Source: Tenrec ecaudatus (Eukaryota; Chordata; Mammalia; Afrosoricida; Tenrecidae). From it: a DNA stretch of 64,000 nt. Each line of letters opens with the position of its first letter. The first letter of the stretch is position 1. The translations under genes and the position numbers were made by a program. The notes under the pieces are model-generated. The model saw nothing but the letters and a program-made list of their open reading frames with translations. It ran no database searches and had not been told where the DNA came from. Location: contig NC_134535.1 of the NCBI RefSeq assembly GCF_050624435.1, positions 130,872,731-130,936,730 of the forward strand, written 5' to 3'. Shown piece after piece: positions 35,501 to 44,500 of the stretch.

Positions 35501-38500
35501 GCAGGTGGCTAAAACCTAGTCTAGTTGATGCTGTGTTAGGTAGGTTTCTCTCGAGAAACGAAACCAGGACACTCACAATTTTACATATATCTATATACAC
35601 AGCGAGAAGAAATGTAACAGCTAATTAGTCCACACAGCAGTACAGAGGGCTCAGTTCAACTCACATTCATAGCACAGTTAATATACTGAAAGTCTTCAAC
35701 TCACATGGGCTGCCAGGTTCAAGGTCAAGGAAGCAGACAGAAGAGTCCTCCCTGGGGCAAGGCAGGCAGAGTCTTCCCACAGGCAGCAAACAGCAGGGCA
35801 GGGAGCCCCAGTGGCCACTCCCCAGGGCGGGCCTGTGTGCTGATCCCCAGGGGTTTTCTGCATGAAGGGGGACAGCACTCTCTATGGACTGGCCAGGTCT
35901 GAGTCTCACTGCAAATTCCTAGCCCCACTGGTCTTAGGAGCTGGAAAAGGGGTTAGGGATGGGGCAGCAGTGAGGCTCCGCCCACAGAGAGGACCGAACC
36001 CAAATTCAAGGTGGAATCGCTTCTGCAGAATGTAAATCCAATGCCCAGGGTGTCTGTCATTGACAGTGGACCCTCAGGGACACAGATACCTCCGCCCCAC
36101 TCACAATCTTGATAAGCCTCCGTTCCCCCAGGGATCGCTGCGCCACTGCCCCTCGTGTCCCTGAGAGAGGACCACCTGCGAAAGGCGTTGGCAAGCCTCG
36201 GTTAGTGCTCCCTCTGGTGTCCAATCCTGGGAACTACACTTCCCGGCCCTCCTGGTCCACAGCCTGGAGGAGGGGGTTCCTTCTCTGACTCTCCCAGCCA
36301 GTGCCTACCTGGCGCTGCCCCACACACCCGAGTCTGGCACATCAGATACCACCCCCCCCAACTAAGGAAACAGAAACTCACAATGGCGCCATAATGTGGC
36401 TCTGCTCTCCAGCCACTTGGGGTGGGGGATGGGAGGCAGGGAGGGAGGTGGGAGGGGGAGGATTTAGACATAGTTCCACCTCCTCCTTGCTTAAGTCGTC
36501 GGTGACCTTGGGAAATCACCTTTGCCCTCTGACCCTCACTTTTCTCAGCTGTGAAATGTAGAGGCAAGGCTCTTTAAAGGACGCCCTCCCCATGAGTCTG
36601 CGAGGGGGCCCTGAGCTAACACTTCCGGTTTCAAATACAGTTTGGATTCCGCCGGCCTAGCCCATCTCTAAGGCATCCTCTCGCTCAAAAATGCTCTGCC
36701 TTTTCTGGCCAGACTCAGACCACAGTGCCCACCCTTCTGGAGCCGGATGCCCACCAGGCAGGAGAGGCAGTGGCATCGCCAGCCAGATCTCAGCCAGGTG
36801 TTTGGCAGCACGTCACCTGTCGCCCCGTTGTCGTATGGGTCAGGCACTGCTATGTTTAGGGGGCTTCATGGAGGGTTATTGAGTGGCCCAAGGGCAGCCT
36901 GGTGACAGGTGTCCGGTCGGGGGCTGTGGCGGCCCAGCTGCAGACCCGTCTCTGCGACATTTTCATCTGATTCCGAGGCAGATGCGGGAAGCGTACTAAT
37001 CAAGTTTGAGTATGATCCAGATCTCGGGGAGGGCTGCTCGGCTGAAGGGCAAAGTAGGAACTGGGGAAAGTACTTGATGGGTGGGAAAGACGTGCTGAAA
37101 CGAACAGCCTGCCTCTCACAGTTATGTTCTGGCCCTGAAGCGACCCAGACAAACACATGCCCGTGCTCAGAACACAGACCAAAGGCATCTGGCTTGAGGG
37201 ACAGGTCAGGGGTGCTGTCCTGAGCTACTGTAGCCAGACTTAGCATAAGCAGAGATGGAGACAGCCTGGGTGGTCCCTACCTGGCCTGCCCACTAGGAGG
37301 GACCAAGTCTCAGGGTGCCCAAACTGTGAGCCTCACCTTCAGCTGCACACTGGGATCACCTTGTGGGTGTTACTGCCACCCAAGATCTGGCTCTTCTCCA
37401 GAACAGTGATACCACATGATTTTGGCTGCCCCTTGGGCACAAATGTACTTATACAGCTCCCTGAAAAAAACACATTTAAAAACTAACCAGCTCATTGCCA
37501 TCAGGTGGATGCTGACCCATAGTGGCCCTACAGGGCAGGACAGAACCGCCCCTGGGGTTTCTGAGACCGTAACTCTTTACAGGTGTAGACAGCCCCATCT
37601 TTCTCCCACAGAGTGGCTGGTGGTTTTGAACCGCTGACCCTGCAAATAGCAGCCCGATGTGCAACCGCTACACCATCAGGGTTCCTTGTATAGCTAGCTC
37701 CCTCCTCAACTCACTGCCATCAGTGATGACCCATAGCAACCCTAGGACACAGGGTAGACTCGGGAGTGCAAAGCCTCAGCTTTCTCCAGCAGCGCTGCGG
37801 GTGGTTTCAAACTGCCAACCTTTCAGAGCACAGCCCAACTCGTAAGCGGTGCACCTCCAGGGCTCCATAGAGCTCCCAAATGATGCTGAAAGTTGGAGGT
37901 TCAAACCTACCCAGGAAGAACTTGCTAACCAGAAAGGCCTGGTGATCTGCTTCAGACGGCACAGCACCCTGAGGGCCCCGCTGGGCTCTGCAAAGCTTGA
38001 GGCACCATGCGTTGGAATGGACTGGAAGGCAGCCAGTTTGATGGTTGGGTTGGGTTGGGTTGGGTTTTGCGTGTGCAGCTAAGGTTGAGACCCACCAACC
38101 CAGAGGAAGCAGCAGAGGGCCTGGAAACTGAATGTGGGCAAGCAGGGGGAGACTGGTCCTCAATAGCCATCAGCTGCCACGTGGGAGAGGGAGGGAACTT
38201 TCTCTGGGTGGCTCCAAGCCCACACTGGAACAGCTGGGGGGATTTACAAAGAGATGGGCTCAAGGCCATTCTCACAATTACAATTGTCCCTTCAGTGGGC
38301 CCTGCGGAGTGCTGGACTCCCTGTCACTGCACGTTGGAGCAGAGGGGGCCACAGGCAGGGATGCTGAGCAGACTTCCTGCCCTGGGTGCCTCAGAGGGCC
38401 AGCAGCCCCTCCCCCTCTGTTCATTTCCGCAGTGAGTGCCTGAGGACGCCTCCATCCCAGCTTGTTTGAATCACTACACTGGAGGGCCTTTCCTACGTGG

Positions 38501-41500
38501 GGCGGGCGGGACAATCGGGGTCTTGAGGCGTGCCCCCAAAGCATAGATCCGTGGGCCTAGAAGGACTTCCCGGGTACCACCCCACTCCCACCCTCCTCCC
38601 CCCTGACCAGGCTGCTCAGCCCTGGCTGCCCATCTCTCTCCCGAGGTGCTGGTGCCCTGTCCTCTGGGGGGAGGCCTGCAGGGTGACCCAACTGTGCATT
38701 CAGGGCTAAGAGGCCCTAAGCCCACCTCATTCACACACATCTGAGGACACGCAGCCACGGGGTCACAGCCAGGTGTGGCTCTGGGTCTCTGCTCCACTCT
38801 CTGTCTCTCTCAGCCTGCTCTGCATTGAGTGCCTGCCCGGGCCAGGCTGTGCCCAGGGGCTGTCCCCACGGCCAGGGCACTTTCAATTAACAGGAAGGTT
38901 GGGGCAGATGAAGACATGTCCAGGTAGTTACAGTTTGTGGTTATTGTGGGTCCTGGGCTTGGGACCGAGAAGCCACCAACCAGGCAGGACAGCCGGCGAG
39001 GGATTTGAAGGAGGTGGTGTGCAGTAAGAGTTAGACGGTGTGCTGGGGTGCAGGCGCAGCCCTGCGAGGTGGAGGCGGCTCCGGGGGTGACTGATTAGCA
39101 TTCTGGCTTCTTCCACAGCACTGGGGTCCCAGGAGCGGGTGAGTGCCCTTGTGATGGTCCTTAAATCTGGGCTGGGGGACCAAGGGCCTTGTTGGAGATG
39201 TATCCCGTCATGTGCTGCTAGTACAAAATTATCAACTTAAAAAGCAGCCTGCTCTATTTGGCCAATTAACTCACCCCCCATGCGACGGCTGGAAGTGCTT
39301 CTCTTTGGTGAGGCGTGTGTGGTTAGTGGGTGCTGATGGTCCCCCCATCCCTGCTTTAGACCACTGTTTCCCAAGTGGGTGATACCATCCCAGGGTGGGA
39401 GGTGATCCAGGGGGTGGGGGGTTACAAAAGCAGATGCCTACACTGTATCCTGGATTATGGGCTATAGTACAAAAGTTTTTCGTTGCCAGTGGAGCGGTGA
39501 GTAATTTTTCTTTCTGAAAAGCACCCAATAAATTTGGGGATCTAGGCATTAGACTGCCATCCTGGTTGGCAAGGACCCTGGCCAGAGGTCAGACTGGAGG
39601 TTTCCCTCAGGACAGGGGGGGTCTAGGCTCCAGAGGGGAGATAACTCTGCTCAAGATGACAGTCATTGGTGTGTGAGCCCCCAACTGGAAGCTGGCTACC
39701 ACCTGCCCAGCAGCCCCCCAAAAGTGGAAACAGGAAAATGAAAGATAATGGCCTTTTCCCGTGAATGTTTCCTAAGACCGCCAGGATTGGGCCCTGGTGG
39801 TCACTGAAGGGGAGTCCGAGAGGTCAGACCGATGTGACTTCCCAGAGACCTGGCCCTGCCTCGAAGCCCTCAGGAACAGCTGTGTGCTCACTCAGACACC
39901 CCAGACGACGTTAAACACATGCCACTGCCCTGAGAAAATGCCCTGTGGGGCCCTGGGGCTGAGTCCAGGCAGGCCAGGCCCCAGCAGCCCGCCCCACCCC
40001 ACCCCTGCCATCTCTGGCTCCTTCTTGCCACATGGATCTATCTGCTCACCCTGCATGGGTGGTGGTGGTGGTGGGACTTCTGCTGGTGGGCTTGCTGGGT
40101 CATCCACTAGGAATATGGTGCTGTTGCCTCCCTCGAGCTCGTGGCTGGCTTCCTTGCCCTCCCTGCCTGAATCAAGGTGCCTGTGTGCCCTTATGTGTAT
40201 ACGAGGGGTGTGTACATGCATGTGCACACACAGTGATGAGCACACCCGTTATGAAGGAATCAGAGTGTGTGTGTGTGCTTGTGTATGTGGGTGTGTGTAA
40301 CATGCATGTGCACACACAGTGATGAGCACACCCATTATGAAGGAATCAGTGTGTGTGTGTGCCTGTGCTTGTGTATATAACATGCATGTGCACACACAGT
40401 GATGAGCACACCCGTTATGAAGGAATCAGAGTGTGTGTGTGCCTGTGCTTGTGTATGTGGGTGTGTGTAACATGCATGTGCACACACAGTGATGAGCATA
40501 CCTGTTATGAAGGAATCAGCATATGTATACGAGGGGTACCCCCCCCCCGCAAAATGGATTTTTTTTCCCCTCAGAGCCATGCATTTAAATTTCGTTTACA
40601 AAACAACCTTATCACCTTCGAAGTACTCTCCATTACATGTAATACATTTATCAAATCTGCAATTCCATTTTCTTGGAAACATTTTTCAAACTCATCTGTT
40701 TGGATGGCCGAGAGCACCTCCCTCGTTTTTTTCTTCACCAATCTCGTCAAATCGCTGTCCTTTCATGTCCCTCTTCATCCAAGGAAACAAAAACAAGTCT
40801 CTCAGAGTGAGGTCAGGTGAGTAAGGTGCGTGGGGCAAGAGAGGCATGGTTTTTTTTTAGCCCAAAACTGGTGTGTTAGTCCAGGTGGACTAGAGAAACA
40901 AATTCATGGACACTCATTTGGGTATAAGAAAGAGCTTTATATACAAGAGAAATTGAGTATTGAGAAAACATCCCAGCCCAGTCCAGATCAAGTCCATAAG
41001 ACCAATATTAGCCCATATGTCGGATACCAATCTATAAAGTCGTCTTCAGACTCAAGCAGCACATGCAATGATGCCGAATACAGGAAGCTCACAGGCCAGT
41101 GTGTGCAAAGTCTTGTGGATCCAGTGGAGGTAGAGGCATCTCAGGTCTGGCAGGGGTCTCCACGTGGCTCCTCCAGTTCCCAGGGCACAGTCTATTAGCG
41201 TAGCGCATGTGTCTTGTCAGTAGAGCATCTCCAAGTGAGTGAGCTGAGAGAGAGAGCCCCACCTCCAAGGAAGAATACCAGAGTTCCCAGATTCCTCAGG
41301 AGAAGGCCATACACATACAGAGGCTTCATCGGCTATGACCTGATTGACAGACTAGACTCCACCCCTTCACTCTGAGTCCTCAAATTGACACCAGATTATG
41401 TAACTGCCACACGTGGCGCACTGAGATGGCTCTGTGAGCAGATGCGTTCTTGTGGTGGCAAACCCACCACCACCCGTCTGCCACAAATTAGCCCTGTTTT

Positions 41501-44500
41501 GCTCACACACTGTAACGCCTTCCTTTCAGAACCTCTGAATAGAAAGTTTGATTCCGTCTGACCTGGTGGATCAGACTACAGATCCACTATGCCCCTCACA
41601 TCAGAAAAACAAGTGAGCATCGTCTTGATCTTTGATTTCACTTGGCGAGCTTTGGGGGCTTTTGACGATGGCATCTTTCACTGGCTTGCTAGATGTTTGC
41701 TTTCGGGGTCGTAAGAATAGCACCGGGTCTGGTCACCAGTAATGACCTTGGGGAGGGGGGGATGTCTGGGTCACTTCAGACCTGTTCTTTCAAAACTCGG
41801 CATGTTTCCACTTGATGCTCTTTTTCCACCCGAGGCACAAATTTCACATTGATTCTTCTCCTTCCCAAATCTTCCATTAAAATTCACTGAATTGCCCTCC
41901 AAGATAGTCCAGATAACTCCCCATCTCTCCAATGACCCATCGTCGGTCTTTGAGCACAGGTGCACGAATTTTGTCGACGTTTTTGTCTATTTGGGAAGTT
42001 GATGCATGTCCAGTTGTCATTAATCAAAACATCACACTTTTTTTGAATTGAGAAAACCACTGGTACCCTTGAGATTTTCCCCACAGTGCTGACCTTGTAA
42101 GCTGTGTTCAACATCACAACAGTTTCTGCAGCATTTTTCCCGAGCAGGAAACCAAATTTCACGGCCGCATGCTGTTCTCTTAAATCGGCCATCACAAAAA
42201 TCGAGATTCGAGCGAAACTGCTTTTACGAAAAAATTCAGTGTGACCAGAGAGAACCTTGCCAACTCTGAGCGAGTTGCTCTATGCTTGCCGAACTGTAAA
42301 AATGTGTACTACGAAAGCTCCACCCAGCGGGGCTTCCCTCCGTTTTCTTTTGTTTTTGGAGTATGCCTCATACGTGGGGTGTGTACACGTGTTCACACAG
42401 TGATGGGAACATCTGTTGTGATGGGATCAAGGCGCATGTGTGCATGCGTGTGTGGGGGGTGCACACACAATGATGGGACCACGTGTTATGAAGGAATCTG
42501 GTACATGTGTGTGACAACCCGTGTGCTCACAGAGGCACCTGCACATGGGGGTGTGCGCAAGCGCACGCTCTCTGGTGAGCCGCTGGGGACAGTGTGCCAG
42601 AGCCCAGTTCTGCCCAGGCCCCTGGCATGCGGTGCACCTTCTAGGGCACATGGACACAGCACAGCTGAGGCTATTCTGGTCCAACAGAACAGCTTCACGC
42701 GGGCCAGGCTCAGGAACCCCCATGTGGTGGGAACAATGAAGGGCGGGCTGCCTGGCGCCTGCATGGAAGACTGTGGCCATGACCTACTCAAAGCTAGCGG
42801 AGGGTGAGCTCCCCTTTCATGCCACTCTGAGTCTGAGCTGCATTAGCCCCGCCCTGCGCCAATGCTGAGGGCTGAAGACCGCACCTGCCCCGGCAGCTCT
42901 CCACTGTCCTCACCCTAATTGGACAGGTGGGCAGTGAGGAAGGAGAAGGAAGGGAGGGAGCCCCTGGCGTCTTCCAAGTGCGCTTCCCAAGACGGCCCGA
43001 GCAGCCCCGGTGACACCGTGGGTTGCACACTGGCTCTCACCGCAAGGCCAGCAGTTCCAACCCACCGGCCGCTCCACGGGAGAAAGTCGAGGCCGTCTGT
43101 TCCCATGAAGATCGACAGCCTCGCAAACCCACAGTGCAGGTGCACTGTGTCCTGGAGGGCTGCCGCGAGGCAGAGTGGACTCCGTGGCAGTCAGTCTTGC
43201 ATGCGTTTGGACGGTGTTGCGACCCAACTCTTGGATGCCAGAGAGGGCTGAGAGGCAGGACATCCGGGGGGGTCCTGGGTGCGGAACCCCTCCAAGCGGA
43301 TTCAGGTGGGTCCGTCAGCCAGTGTCGGGGTCCAGTTCACACGGACCTGGGTTTGTGTTTAGACACAGCTCTGAGACCAGCGAGTGCCTACCTGCAGGCA
43401 AGTTCTCGTAGCAGTACGCTTGTTTGGGTCTCCTGACGGTGCCTTGAAAGAACCATCCAATCACACAGTGGCTTTCGAGAGGATCTGCCGGGTCACTTCA
43501 GATGACGCAGGGCGGATATGATGACAGGTTGTTTTTTTTTGGGGGGGGGGGGCAGGATCCCAAAGGGTCATCTGGACAGACTTTCTTGCAGGGCACAGAT
43601 GGGCACAGGAAGAAGTTTCCAGCACATGGGCCGCTGCATTGGGTGAGGACAAGGCCAGGAGACCGTCCACAGGAGTGTCCCACAGGAGCACGCACCTGCT
43701 CATCCTCCAAGGGGCAGAGGGGGGGGGGGTGTCCTGTGAGAAGGTCACCAGGAGACCCTCCCCCATCCACCTGATCTTGCCCCTTCAGACTTCATTGTAC
43801 GCCCCAAATTCAGAGAACATTGTAAAGGAACACAGTTTGAATCTCTCAGGGACGCCCCCCCAATCCATTTTTTTCTTTCTGTGTGGTCAGTTGAAGAGCA
43901 CAGGACTCTTTGGGGAGGGGGGAGAGAGAGAGAGAATGCCGTTCTCCGAAGTGGACAGACCTATGGTGTCCAGAAACCATGGCTGCGCATTTGTACATTT
44001 TTAACAGAATTTCTGTGATGTTTGCCCGGGTGCGTCCCAGCTCACCCTCGTCCAGGGGCCTTCTCAACGCCGCAGTTTCCTCCACAGCTTGCGCAGACCA
44101 ACCAGAGGCTTGGCCGTGGCCTGGGGTTTTGCTCTGGGGTCTGAGGGAAGTGAGATGCAGACAGAACCTGTCCTAGGGGGATAAGATAGCGTCCGCCAGC
44201 TCTGATGGGGGACCAAGGGCATTAGCCTCAGGCCCTCATTCTGCTGGCTCGGTGCAGAAGGCCTGGGACCACAGACCAGCAGCCTCAGGCCCACGCTCAG
44301 CGTAACCAAAGACCTGGACTTGCCACCATCCAGTCCCTGCTGGCTCACAGTGACACCCTGTGGGTTTCTGAGACTCTTACTTGTGTACTGGAGTAGAAAG
44401 CCCAGGGAGCGGCCAGTGGTTTCAAACCGCCCACCATGAGGATCACAGTCCCAGGTTTACCCACTACCCCACCAGGGCTCCTACATAGCAAACCGGGAGC

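Larger units (their letters stand above)
40530..42370 (-). mobile_element. Mariner DNA transposon, degenerate, split by an LTR
   Basis: Terminal inverted repeats CGAGGGGTACCCCC and, at the right in reverse, TGAGGCATACTCCA lie between TA dinucleotides (40528-40529 and 42371-42372), the mariner target duplication. The transposase reads on the - strand. An LTR of 540 bp (40872-41411) is inserted in it, leaving about 1.3 kb of mariner, the normal length for the family. The element sits inside a minisatellite. Confidence 0.9.

Noticed and set aside
40215..40529. 80-90 bp spaced repeats resembling CRISPR or an origin
   Set aside because: Repeat and spacer are one GT-rich unit repeated in tandem in a mammalian intron.
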